A DNA stretch of 64,000 bases from CAYJGJ01 sp964367585 (GTDB taxonomy: Bacteria; Bacillota; Clostridia; Peptostreptococcales; Anaerovoracaceae). Positions 43,810-51,976 of this stretch are shown piece by piece. A model generated the notes under the pieces. It was not told where the DNA came from. It was given only the letters and a program-made list of their open reading frames with translations, and did not search any database. The position numbers and the translations under genes were made by a program. Position 1 is the stretch's first letter, and each line of letters begins with the position of its first letter. The stretch covers positions 248,001-312,000 of the forward strand of contig CAYIYH010000001.1 of assembly GCA_964367585.1 (NCBI GenBank), written 5' to 3'.

Positions 43810-45222
43810 TTATATGTTTTCTTTTACTATTTTCATAACTATTTCTTCACTCAACTTACTGTCTTCCGCCATGTATTTAATATCTTCTTGTGTAGGGTTT
43901 TTTCCTTTTCCATCTTGTAAAAGTCTCATAACTAATCTTTTTCTAATATAAGCCAAGTCTACATCCCTACACTTAATCAAACCTGGATTATCAGGTAAAA
44001 TAATATTCTTTCCCGGAATATCATCTTCCATGGGATTTCCAAATCGTATATCAATTCCATTTTCTTTTGCAAACGCCAATTGCGGTTGAATATGCTTGCC
44101 TGCACCAGTATACTCTGTTTCTGTAACGACGATTATTTCATCTTCACGCATGTCTTGTGCTAAATCAAATGCACATGCCAATGCAGTATTCCCTGCGGGA
44201 CCTCTCTCTAATCCCTCAAGTATCGAGAGCATTTCTGTCATGTACATTACTTCACCTTGCGAGCTCGTTACGTATCTATCCATGTATCTCAACGGGCGTG
44301 CGGCGCTTCTTGGAATATCTCCACTGTCAGGATTCATTGCATGTGGTATTCCAAATCCCGTATGTCCTGTTGTACATGACTTCATATTAAACTGCTTATC
44401 AGATGCCATATGGAGTCCAGTCAAATCTATCGAAGCACCGACTATTTCGGTATTATTACATCCACGCGCCAAAAGGCCTCTTGCTACTCCTGTAACCATA
44501 CCACCTCCAGCATATGTACAGATTACAGATGCTGGTTCTTTACCATAACGCTCTCTTACTTCGTCCGCAATCTCATGCCCCAAAGTCTCTACCCCAGCTA
44601 GTCCAAATGGCGAGTACAATGATGCGTTAAAATACCCTGTATCCTCTATTAGCGATAGATGCTTATAAAATAATTCTGGTCCAACCGTCAGTTGTAAAAC
44701 TTCTGCTCCCAAGGCTTCACATTTTCTAGCCTTTTCAATTATTTCAGGTTGACCGGTACCTTTTGAATCAAAACACTCTTGTACTATAATCGTCTTCAAT
44801 CCTCGCATAGCAGCTTGCGATGCAACGGCTGCACCATAGTTGCCAGATGTAGCCGCTATTACTCCCTTATATCCTAGTTTTTTCGCATGGGATATAGCTA
44901 TAGAAGCCCGCCTATCCTTGAATGAACCCGAAGGATTTGCGGCCTCATCTTTTATTAGTATTCTTGCACCATATCCCGGTTTCGCATATCTTCTAGACAA
45001 ATTTGTTATATTTCTTAATTCAAGGAGTGGTGTTTTTCCTACTCCAACTTCCTGCTGTATTTTGACGATTTCTTTCATTCCATAGCCGGCTGCATCCATT
45101 AATTTCTCATAATCAAAGGCAATGGAACCACTTTCGAATTGTCCATATTCTAACCCTAGCGACATCTCCATTATCTTCTCAGCTCTACTCATTACTGAAT
45201 TATAATCCTTAGGTAATGACAT
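43810..45222 (-). CDS. ortB: AKP thiolase large subunit OrtB (second copy)
   Basis: A 470-aa PLP enzyme, closely related to the copy at 30985, roughly two thirds identical by eye. The PLP lysine is in PSGSFKDRRA, with ATSGNYGAAVA and CTYAGGGMVTGVARG. It would cleave AKP made by a GRE into D-alanine and acetyl-CoA. It is encoded with its own OrtA but without oraSE or ord, so here AKP must come from another source. Confidence 0.92.
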   Translation of the reverse strand: MSLPKDYNSVMSRAEKIMEMSLGLEYGQFESGSIAFDYEKLMDAAGYGMKEIVKIQQEVGVGKTPLLELRNITNLSRRYAKPGYGARILIKDEAANPSGSFKDRRASIAISHAKKLGYKGVIAATSGNYGAAVASQAAMRGLKTIIVQECFDSKGTGQPEIIEKARKCEALGAEVLQLTVGPELFYKHLSLIEDTGYFNASLYSPFGLAGVETLGHEIADEVRERYGKEPASVICTYAGGGMVTGVARGLLARGCNNTEIVGASIDLTGLHMASDKQFNMKSCTTGHTGFGIPHAMNPDSGDIPRSAARPLRYMDRYVTSSQGEVMYMTEMLSILEGLERGPAGNTALACAFDLAQDMREDEIIVVTETEYTGAGKHIQPQLAFAKENGIDIRFGNPMEDDIPGKNIILPDNPGLIKCRDVDLAYIRKRLVMRLLQDGKGKNPTQEDIKYMAEDSKLSEEIVMKIVKENI

Positions 45223-45225
45223 TAT

Positions 45226-45525
45226 TTATTCCCCCTCATATATTATTTCTCTTAGACGCTTATCAATCTCAATTATTTCTGGAACAAATGCTCCGAAACT
45301 GTGAGTATACTGTGGATTTTCCTCAAGAAGAATTCCAATCTCCCTTCTACCTGTAGCAGTTTCAACATTCACAGTATCCCCAACTTCTGCCTCATTATCT
45401 AGTAGATATCCCTTAACCCACATTTCAAAATCACACTCTTGCGTATCTTTTGGTATTTTAGCTTTTCTTTCGTCAGCTTTTAGCACGATACCGTGTACAC
45501 GAACCCAATCTCCTTTTTTTGCCAT
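45226..45525 (-). CDS. ortA: AKP thiolase small subunit OrtA (second copy)
   Basis: A 99-aa protein with the same layout as the copy at 30686 (KGDWVRVHGIVLKADERKAKIP, YTHSFGAFVPEI). The start MAKKGDW was chosen by comparison and by a GGAG site; the longer frame would run into the promoter. First gene after the sigma-54 promoter at 45566. Confidence 0.92.
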   Translation of the reverse strand: MAKKGDWVRVHGIVLKADERKAKIPKDTQECDFEMWVKGYLLDNEAEVGDTVNVETATGRREIGILLEENPQYTHSFGAFVPEIIEIDKRLREIIYEGE

Positions 45526-45565
45526 TTTATTCTCCTTTACTAATATGATATATATTCTTATAATT

Positions 45566-45581
45566 AGCAATTACTATGCCA
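45566..45581 (-). promoter_or_regulatory. Sigma-54 promoter of ortAB (second copy)
   Basis: TGGCATAGTAATTGCT on the minus strand, with exact -24/-12 spacing. It lies about 40 bases before the ortA start. Confidence 0.85.
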
Positions 45582-45613
45582 AAACCTATAAAAAAAAATA
45601 AACTATATTTCAC

Positions 45614-45629
45614 TGGCATAAGAATTGCT
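45614..45629 (+). promoter_or_regulatory. Sigma-54 promoter of the epimerase gene
   Basis: TGGCATAAGAATTGCT on the plus strand, exact spacing. It is back to back with the ortAB promoter, 33 bases away, and about 125 bases before the epimerase start. Confidence 0.85.
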
Positions 45630-45751
45630 TGATAATGATATAGATATTAGATATAATTTTATTGTGCATTATTGTCATTAACTTTTAATGTTAACTAATA
45701 ATAATTTTCTCTAATATTTAATCTTTTTTTTATTTAATTGGAGGTATAATT

Positions 45752-46759
45752 ATGAAAGCAAAGAAAATGTTTAACACTATCGAAACACACACGCTTGGTC
45801 AGCCCACCCGTAATATTGTAAGCGGATTTCCTCGTGTTCCCGGTACCACGATGGCTGAAAAGTTTTTATATATGAAAGAAAACGAAGATTGGTTTCGTAA
45901 ACTCCTATCCTACGAACCTAGAGGCAATGACTACATGTCATGCACATTGATTACAGAACCATGCTCCCCAGGAACAGATATCGGAGTGCTTTACTTCGAG
46001 ACAAGCGGATGGCTTCCTATGTGTGGACACGACACAATAGGAGTTGCTGTTGCCTTAATCGAAACAGGTATGGTTAAAGTGTCCGAACCATTAACTACGA
46101 TTTCACTCGATACTGCCGCGGGTGTTGTAGTGGTTGAGGCAGCAGTAAAAGACGGTGAGGTTCAAGAAGTTTCTTTTATAAATGCACCTGCGTTTGTGAT
46201 AAAAGAAAATCTATCTATTAATACTAAGGAATTTGGTGATTTAACATTGGATGTTTCTTGGGGTGGGAATCTCTACGCAATCCTCCCTGTATCTTCAGTA
46301 GGGCTTAGTATTTGTCCGGAAAACAGTGCTAAACTTGTGGAAACAGCTCAAAGTATTGCAAAAGATATCAATTCTCAAGAGAGTTTCAAGCACCCAGATC
46401 TTCCTTTCATTGGCGAAGTTACTCACATCGAATTTTATGGAGAACCAAAAGGCAAAAATGCAGATGTTCAAAATTGTGTGGTCGCGTTACCTAAAACCGT
46501 TGATCGTTCACCTTGTGGAACAGGAACATCGGCCAAGGCTGCAGTATTATATAATAAAGGAAAACTAAAAGTTGGTGATAGCTTTATGCATGAAAGCATT
46601 ATTGGTTCACTATTTAAGTGTGAAATCGTAAGTAAAACTAAAGTTTTCGATTTCGATGCAGTTATACCGAAAGTCACAGGTAATGCGTGTATCCAAGGCT
46701 TTGCAACTTGGATTCTTGATCCCAAAGACGATTTTCCGGAAGGGTTTTTATTAGGATAA
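45752..46759 (+). CDS. Proline racemase-family epimerase, probable 4-hydroxyproline 2-epimerase
   Basis: A 335-aa enzyme of the proline racemase family. Both catalytic cysteines are present, C91 (PMCGHDTIG) and C255 (RSPCGTGTSA), so it is a racemase/epimerase and not the related 3-hydroxyproline dehydratase. The usual CGHGT reads CGHDT, an active-site change that may reflect another substrate. It would convert an L-4-hydroxyproline to the D form used by the lyase. It is divergent from ortAB with its own sigma-54 promoter and a GGAGGT site. Proline racemase proper cannot be excluded. Confidence 0.8.
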   Translation: MKAKKMFNTIETHTLGQPTRNIVSGFPRVPGTTMAEKFLYMKENEDWFRKLLSYEPRGNDYMSCTLITEPCSPGTDIGVLYFETSGWLPMCGHDTIGVAVALIETGMVKVSEPLTTISLDTAAGVVVVEAAVKDGEVQEVSFINAPAFVIKENLSINTKEFGDLTLDVSWGGNLYAILPVSSVGLSICPENSAKLVETAQSIAKDINSQESFKHPDLPFIGEVTHIEFYGEPKGKNADVQNCVVALPKTVDRSPCGTGTSAKAAVLYNKGKLKVGDSFMHESIIGSLFKCEIVSKTKVFDFDAVIPKVTGNACIQGFATWILDPKDDFPEGFLLG

Positions 46760-46810
46760 ATTGTATACACTAAAATAAGTAGTTTAAAAATATGTAAGGG
46801 TAAATCAGAA

Positions 46811-48571
46811 ATGGAATCAGAACAAAAAGCTTTTTGCTATAATATTAAAATCACAGTTAGCGATGATGATAAAACATTCAAAAGAAAAAATACTGTAGCA
46901 AAAGAAATCTTTAACTATTTAATACAAAAAAACAGACTGGAATCTGAAAATCTTTTATTATCATCTTCTTCGAAAGAAATTCTCTCCTATTTTCCTCTTT
47001 CTATTACTCAGGAAGAATATGATAGCATGGTTTTAAGCATCCCCAATTCACCATCTGATAAACAGGAGTTTTATCTAGTAAGTAAAGAAACGCCCGATGA
47101 TACATCAGTTATATCCGCTGTTGCAGATGAGTTATCTTTTTTAATGTCTATATTCTGTCGCAATGAGGTTCTAAATTCTTTTATTTTTGACGCACTCGAC
47201 ACTTTACCGAATTCAATTTGTGTCTATGATAATAAACTGAACCTAATATACGCCAATGCAGACTTTTGTAGATATACAAATATTGAAGGACGCGAACATC
47301 TTATGGGTAAATTCATAAATGATATCCTGATAGAGTGCGGAACAACTATTACATCAACAAATAAACCTTACGATTATATGAAAATAAACGACGTAATCAA
47401 ATACAAAGAGCCCGTCGTAGATTGGGAGGTAGTAGTTGGCAATGAAAATGATTCAAGCCAAAATATGATTGCGTCAAACGACATGTATCCCCTATTAGAT
47501 AATAATGGAAAGGTTAGAGGCGTTGCCGAAATATCTAGATCGCGTAAAACTAAAATAAAACAAGTAAGTGATACGATGGGGCTAACCGCCGACTATACCT
47601 TCGATGATATTATTGGAAATAGCATCGCCATCAATAAAATAAAATCGACTGCCATGTCATTTGCTAATAGTCCATACAATGTTCTGATTTATGGAGAAAG
47701 TGGAGTCGGCAAAGAGCTTTTTGCCCAGTCTATTCATAATCACAGCACAAGACGAAGCAAACCTTTTGTGGCACTAAATTGTGCCAGCATTTCCCCAGAA
47801 CTAATTGACAGTGAACTATTTGGATACGAAAGCGGCGCATTTACGGGTGCATCAAAAAATGGACATATAGGAAAATTTGAAATATGTAATGGTGGAACTC
47901 TTTTTTTTGACGAAGTAGCCGAGCTTCCACTATCGTCTCAAACTAAACTATTACGCACATTGGAAATGAATCAAATAACTAGAATAGGCGGAACGAAAAA
48001 TATTCCGGTGGATGTGCGAGTAATTGCTGCAACAAATCGCTCACTAGAAAAGATGATTCAAGAGGGACTTTTTAGAGAAGATCTATATTATCGGCTTATG
48101 GTTCTCAATATCGTAATCCCACCTCTTAGAGAAAGAAAGGAAGATATCCTTGATTGTTGCGAGTTTTTTATGTTGCAGGCTAAACGAATTAACAACTCGA
48201 GCAATAAATTAATCGATGATGAAGCAAAACAATTGCTCATGAACTATGATTGGCCTGGAAATACTAGAGAACTAAGAAATATTATTAATAGGGTATATGT
48301 AATGACATCTTCCAATAACATAAGTCGAGAAACACTTATTAATGCTTTTCAATCCAACGAGGCTACATTTGAAAAACTTCCCGAAATTAAGACTCCGGAA
48401 GAGATGATACTAGACAAGCGTCTTGCTATAGATTCTTCTTATGTTGAGTTACTAAAAGAAGCACTATTATTAGTAAATGGGAGCAAAACGGACGCCGCAA
48501 AACTACTCGGAGTCTCTAGAAAGACAATTTATAATATGCTAGAAAAATACAAAGATTATTTCGACCAATAA
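46811..48571 (+). CDS. Sigma-54-dependent transcription activator with PAS domain
   Basis: A 586-aa enhancer-binding protein. The N-terminal 120 residues are an unassigned sensor part, followed by a PAS domain (ALDTLPNSICVYDNKLNLIYAN) near 130-240. The AAA+ domain has Walker A GESGVGKELFA, the sigma-54 contact ESGAFTGAS and Walker B FFDEVAELP. The C-terminus is a Fis-type helix-turn-helix (SKTDAAKLLGVSRKTIYNML). It lies 51 bases after the epimerase and is the only such regulator seen here, so it probably drives the four sigma-54 promoters nearby. There is no response-regulator receiver domain. Confidence 0.9.
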   Translation: MESEQKAFCYNIKITVSDDDKTFKRKNTVAKEIFNYLIQKNRLESENLLLSSSSKEILSYFPLSITQEEYDSMVLSIPNSPSDKQEFYLVSKETPDDTSVISAVADELSFLMSIFCRNEVLNSFIFDALDTLPNSICVYDNKLNLIYANADFCRYTNIEGREHLMGKFINDILIECGTTITSTNKPYDYMKINDVIKYKEPVVDWEVVVGNENDSSQNMIASNDMYPLLDNNGKVRGVAEISRSRKTKIKQVSDTMGLTADYTFDDIIGNSIAINKIKSTAMSFANSPYNVLIYGESGVGKELFAQSIHNHSTRRSKPFVALNCASISPELIDSELFGYESGAFTGASKNGHIGKFEICNGGTLFFDEVAELPLSSQTKLLRTLEMNQITRIGGTKNIPVDVRVIAATNRSLEKMIQEGLFREDLYYRLMVLNIVIPPLRERKEDILDCCEFFMLQAKRINNSSNKLIDDEAKQLLMNYDWPGNTRELRNIINRVYVMTSSNNISRETLINAFQSNEATFEKLPEIKTPEEMILDKRLAIDSSYVELLKEALLLVNGSKTDAAKLLGVSRKTIYNMLEKYKDYFDQ

Positions 48572-48605
48572 CAATACCATGAGTCAATATTGTTAGTATA
48601 TTAAG

Positions 48606-48686
48606 AGAGTGCGTCTATAATTGAATTAAATTTTAGACGCACTCAAAAAAAAACCCCTTCACTGGATAACAGCGAAGGGGTTTTTT
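48606..48686. terminator. Double hairpin: bidirectional terminator
   Basis: AACCCCTTC / GAAGGGGTT (48652-48682) has T runs on both strands and ends both the activator gene and tsf. A second perfect hairpin GAGTGCGTCTA / TAGACGCACTC (48606-48644) precedes it. Confidence 0.85.
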
Positions 48687-48728
48687 ACTTTACACTAAGG
48701 TTTAATATTACCACGGCGGGGCATATTT

Positions 48729-48763
48729 GTGCAAGCACGTTAGCGCCTTAGCCTTGATTAAAC
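48729..48763. repeat. Dispersed 35-bp element, copy B
   Basis: Begins GTGCAAGCACGTTAGC and ends TAGCCTTGATTAAAC. It lies between the terminator and the tsf stop. Confidence 0.5.
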
Positions 48764-48782
48764 CATAAGAATTGATACAATA

Positions 48783-49697
48783 CTATTTGCCCATTTGTTT
48801 AGCTACTTCTTCCGCAAAGTTTTCTTCTTTCTTTTCGATTCCTTCACCGACTTCATATCTAACCATTTTTACAATCTTAATATCTTTGCCGATAGCTTTA
48901 GCTGAGTCGTCGATGTATTGTTGGACTGTAATATCGCCGTTTTTAACGAATTTTTGGTCTAACAAGCATACTTCTTTTAATATTGATTTGACTTTGCCTG
49001 GGATTATCTTTTCTAAAATCTCAGGTGCTTTTCCTTCGTTTAGAAGTATTTGTCTTGCAATTTCTTTCTCGTTTTCTAGCCATTCACTATCTACTTCGCT
49101 ATCGTTTAAGAATTTTGGATTCATAGATGCAACTTGCATTGCAACGTCTTTACCTAATACTTCGATTTCTGATGCTTCCGCAGATGTTTCAAAGGCTACT
49201 AGTACTCCGATATTTCCTGCGCCGTGCATATATCCAATATATACTTCACTAGGATTCGCTAATTTTGTGAATCTACGAACTGTAAGGTTTTCACCTATCT
49301 TTGCTATCTTAGTGTGCAATACTTCTTCCAAAGATCCTTTTCCTGCTAAATCAACAGCCATAAATTCCTCGATAGTATTAACATCTGTTGTAAGAGCAAG
49401 CTTTGCAACATCTTCAACAAATTCGATAAATTCAGGGTTTTTTGCAACGAAATCTGTCTCAGAATTAACTTCTACCAAAGACGCCGATTTGTTGCCTTCT
49501 CCGAATGAAAGTCTTACAAGCCCCTCAGCTGCTATTCTTCCCGCTTTTTTTGCAGCCTTAGAAAGACCCTTTTCTCTAAGCAAGTCTACTGCCTTATCTA
49601 TATCACCATCAGTCTCAGATAACGCATTTTTACAATCCATCATCCCTGCACCAGTCATCTCACGCAACTGTTTTACTAATTGTGCGGTTACTGCCAT
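48783..49697 (-). CDS. tsf: Translation elongation factor Ts
   Basis: A 304-aa EF-Ts, the guanine nucleotide exchange factor for EF-Tu. The N-terminal UBA-like part and the contact motif MAVTAQLVKQLREMTGAGMM are present, as are SLVEVNSETDFVAKN and the C-terminal coiled part. The start was placed at MAVTAQ because GGAGG lies eight bases upstream. Last gene of the rplM-rpsI-rpsB-tsf run. Confidence 0.96.
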   Translation of the reverse strand: MAVTAQLVKQLREMTGAGMMDCKNALSETDGDIDKAVDLLREKGLSKAAKKAGRIAAEGLVRLSFGEGNKSASLVEVNSETDFVAKNPEFIEFVEDVAKLALTTDVNTIEEFMAVDLAGKGSLEEVLHTKIAKIGENLTVRRFTKLANPSEVYIGYMHGAGNIGVLVAFETSAEASEIEVLGKDVAMQVASMNPKFLNDSEVDSEWLENEKEIARQILLNEGKAPEILEKIIPGKVKSILKEVCLLDQKFVKNGDITVQQYIDDSAKAIGKDIKIVKMVRYEVGEGIEKKEENFAEEVAKQMGK

Positions 49698-49726
49698 ATT
49701 ATTTTCCTCCATATTTATTGTTAGAA

Positions 49727-50491
49727 TTAAAATGTGTCTTCTTCTGTCGCTTCAGTAGAATCTTGTTGTTCTTCTACTACTTCGTCTCCGACCATTTCAT
49801 CTAGACTTTCGCCTTGCTTCGCTTCTATTATTGCATCTGCAATAGTACTAGCAATCAATTTAACAGATCTGATTGCATCATCATTTGCAGGAATTACAAA
49901 ATCTACATCATCAGGGTCGCAGTTTGTGTCGATCACTCCAACGATTGGAATTCCTAAAATTCTTGCTTCGCTAATTGCAATTTTTTCTTTTTTGGAATCA
50001 ACTATGAATAATGCACCAGGCATTTCATCCATTTCTTTAATACCGCCTAAGAATTTTTCAAGCTTCTCTAATTCAGCTCTTAATTTTAAGACTTCTTTTT
50101 TTGATAATTTGTCAAAAGTTCCGTCTTCTTCCATCTCTTTAATTTCATTAAGTCTGTCTATTCTCTTGCTTATTGTCTTGTGGTTTGTAAGCATTCCGCC
50201 AAGCCATCTTTCACTTACGTAATACATTCCACATCTTTGTGCTTCATCGCCGATTACCGTGCGGGCTTGTTTTTTAGTTCCTACGAAAAGAACAGATTTT
50301 CCGCTTTTAGCAACATCACTGATGAATTTATATGCTTCGTCAACCTTATTTGCTGTTTTTTGCAAATCGATGATATGAATACCATTTCTCTCAGTGAATA
50401 TATACGGTGCCATCTTAGGATTCCATCTTCTTGTTTGATGTCCGAAGTGCACACCTGCCTCTAATAAATCTTTGATTTGAATTACTCCCAT
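49727..50491 (-). CDS. rpsB: Ribosomal protein S2
   Basis: A 254-aa S2 with the family start MGVIQIKDLLEAGVHFGHQT and GTKKQA, FIVDSKKE. The C-terminal acidic tail (EEQQDSTEATEEDTF) is common in this group. GGAGG is upstream. It lies 29 bases before the tsf start. Confidence 0.97.
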   Translation of the reverse strand: MGVIQIKDLLEAGVHFGHQTRRWNPKMAPYIFTERNGIHIIDLQKTANKVDEAYKFISDVAKSGKSVLFVGTKKQARTVIGDEAQRCGMYYVSERWLGGMLTNHKTISKRIDRLNEIKEMEEDGTFDKLSKKEVLKLRAELEKLEKFLGGIKEMDEMPGALFIVDSKKEKIAISEARILGIPIVGVIDTNCDPDDVDFVIPANDDAIRSVKLIASTIADAIIEAKQGESLDEMVGDEVVEEQQDSTEATEEDTF

Positions 50492-50681
50492 TTTTTTCCT
50501 CCATTGGTTTTACTTCCACCATTATCATTTTTTGCTATATTAGGAACATGATGATGCATCACTCGTAGATTGATACGGGCAATGCATCATTAATTTCTTT
50601 TTCCTTTATGCTACAATATAACTTCTTTTTTTTACAAAGAAGCACCAATATTGCTTAATAACGATGTGTTTATTACTATTA
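50492..50681 (-). promoter_or_regulatory. rpsI-rpsB spacer with an imperfect hairpin
   Basis: A 190-base gap with a TGATGCAT / ATGCATCA stem (about 50552-50591) on the rpsB side. It may be an rpsB leader or processing site; I do not identify a known leader family. Confidence 0.35.
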
Positions 50682-51077
50682 CTATCTCTTCGAGAATTGG
50701 CTCGCTCTTCTTGCCTTTTTGAGACCGTATTTCTTTCTTTCTTTCATTCTTGAATCTCTCGTCAAGAATCCTGCTGCTTTTAATACCGCTCTATATTTAT
50801 CTCTGTCGGCAACACAAAGTGCCCTAGATATACCATGTCTTAATGCGCCTGCTTGACCTGTGTATCCGCCACCATGCACTAATGCGATTACGTCGAATTT
50901 GCCTTCGCAATCAGCGATAGAAAATGGTCTTTTAACTTCACGTTTTACAATTTCCATTCCGAAATAGTCGTCAAGATCTTGCTTATTAACTGTAATTTTG
51001 CCAGTCCCGGGAGTCAATCTAACTCTAGCGATAGAAGATTTTCTTCTTCCAGTTCCTTGATATTGTACTTTTGCCAT
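50682..51077 (-). CDS. rpsI: Ribosomal protein S9
   Basis: A 131-aa S9 (VQYQGTGRRKSSIARVRL at the start, KKYGLKKARRASQFSKR at the end, the C-terminal tail that reaches the tRNA in the P site). It is 19 bases after rplM. Confidence 0.97.
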   Translation of the reverse strand: MAKVQYQGTGRRKSSIARVRLTPGTGKITVNKQDLDDYFGMEIVKREVKRPFSIADCEGKFDVIALVHGGGYTGQAGALRHGISRALCVADRDKYRAVLKAAGFLTRDSRMKERKKYGLKKARRASQFSKR

Positions 51078-51096
51078 TATTTTTTTCCTCCCTTCC

Positions 51097-51525
51097 CTAT
51101 ATTTCCATTACTTCCGGTTTTTGTGCCGCATGAGTGTGCTCAGGACCAACAAAAACTTTCAGTTTCTTAAACATTTGTCTTCCTAATTTGCCTTTAGGCA
51201 ACATGCCTTTAACCGCATGGTTGATGATTTCCTCAGGTCTTCTGTCTAACATTTTTTCAAATGTCAATTCTCTTAGACCTCCCGGATAACCAGTGTGTCT
51301 TTTGTAAATTTTTTCTTTGCGTTTCTTTCCTGTTACCGCAACCTTTTCCGCATTGATTATGATTACATAATCACCGCAATCTACGTGAGGAGTGTAGATT
51401 GGCTTTCTCTTTCCTCTTAGAACCGATGCTACTTCCGAAGCAAGTCGACCTAATGTCTTGCCTTCTGCATCTAGTACGAACCATTTTCGTTCGACTTCAT
51501 GATGTTTTGCAATAAATGATTTCAT
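51097..51525 (-). CDS. rplM: Ribosomal protein L13
   Basis: A 142-aa L13 (ERKWFVLDAEGKTLGRLASE, GDYVIIINAEKVAVTGKK, MLPKGKLGRQMFKKLKVF). It forms a conserved operon with rpsI. Confidence 0.97.
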   Translation of the reverse strand: MKSFIAKHHEVERKWFVLDAEGKTLGRLASEVASVLRGKRKPIYTPHVDCGDYVIIINAEKVAVTGKKRKEKIYKRHTGYPGGLRELTFEKMLDRRPEEIINHAVKGMLPKGKLGRQMFKKLKVFVGPEHTHAAQKPEVMEI

Positions 51526-51787
51526 GTTTTTCCTTTCTACCTACTAAAATCTTCAGATTCTTTTCGGACCTGTCTACTGAAATTATCCCCGTGATAATTC
51601 TTTTCGACATTACTAAAACTAATTTAGCTTTGAGACTCGGACGAATCCATCCTGTCCCTTTTTTCGTTGAATTTTCAAGTAAAAATGATATTACAGTTCA
51701 ATTAATTTCACTCTCATCAAATCCGCAAGATACACAACGCTCATATATATTACACTCTTTTTATGCAATTGTCAATCTAAAAAAGTA
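51526..51787 (-). promoter_or_regulatory. Upstream region of rplM, possible r-protein leader
   Basis: No gene. It contains AATTATC / GATAATT (near 51578-51600) on the transcribed strand and other short pairs. An L13 leader is known in Firmicutes, but I cannot confirm that this is one. Confidence 0.35.
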
Positions 51788-51833
51788 AAAAGTACTATTC
51801 AGATAGGTATGAACCTACATGACCAGTACTTTT
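51788..51833 (-). terminator. Terminator of the SCIFF maturase gene
   Basis: Stem AAAAGTACT / AGTACTTTT with an inner TAGGT/ACCTA hairpin; T-rich 3' end on the minus strand. Confidence 0.7.
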
Positions 51834-51976
51834 CTCTCACACACTAATTTAATATTATTTAAGTATTGAATTTACTATGGTACCTTTCTACTTTTTTATA
51901 CTGACTTATTGTTATGCATTCTTTCTCTTTTCATTACATAGCATTCTGCCAAGTATTATTTAAATCAAGGATAAGG
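51834..51976. other. Short noncoding gap after the SCIFF maturase
   Basis: AT-rich stretch of 143 bases between the maturase stop and its terminator. I see nothing further in it. Confidence 0.4.

Noticed and set aside
45752..46759. trans-3-hydroxy-L-proline dehydratase
   Set aside because: That subfamily lacks one catalytic Cys; both C91 and C255 are present here.
48772..49758. A 328-codon open frame on the plus strand
   Set aside because: It is the antisense shadow of tsf; it has low-complexity Ser/Ile/Leu composition and no domain.
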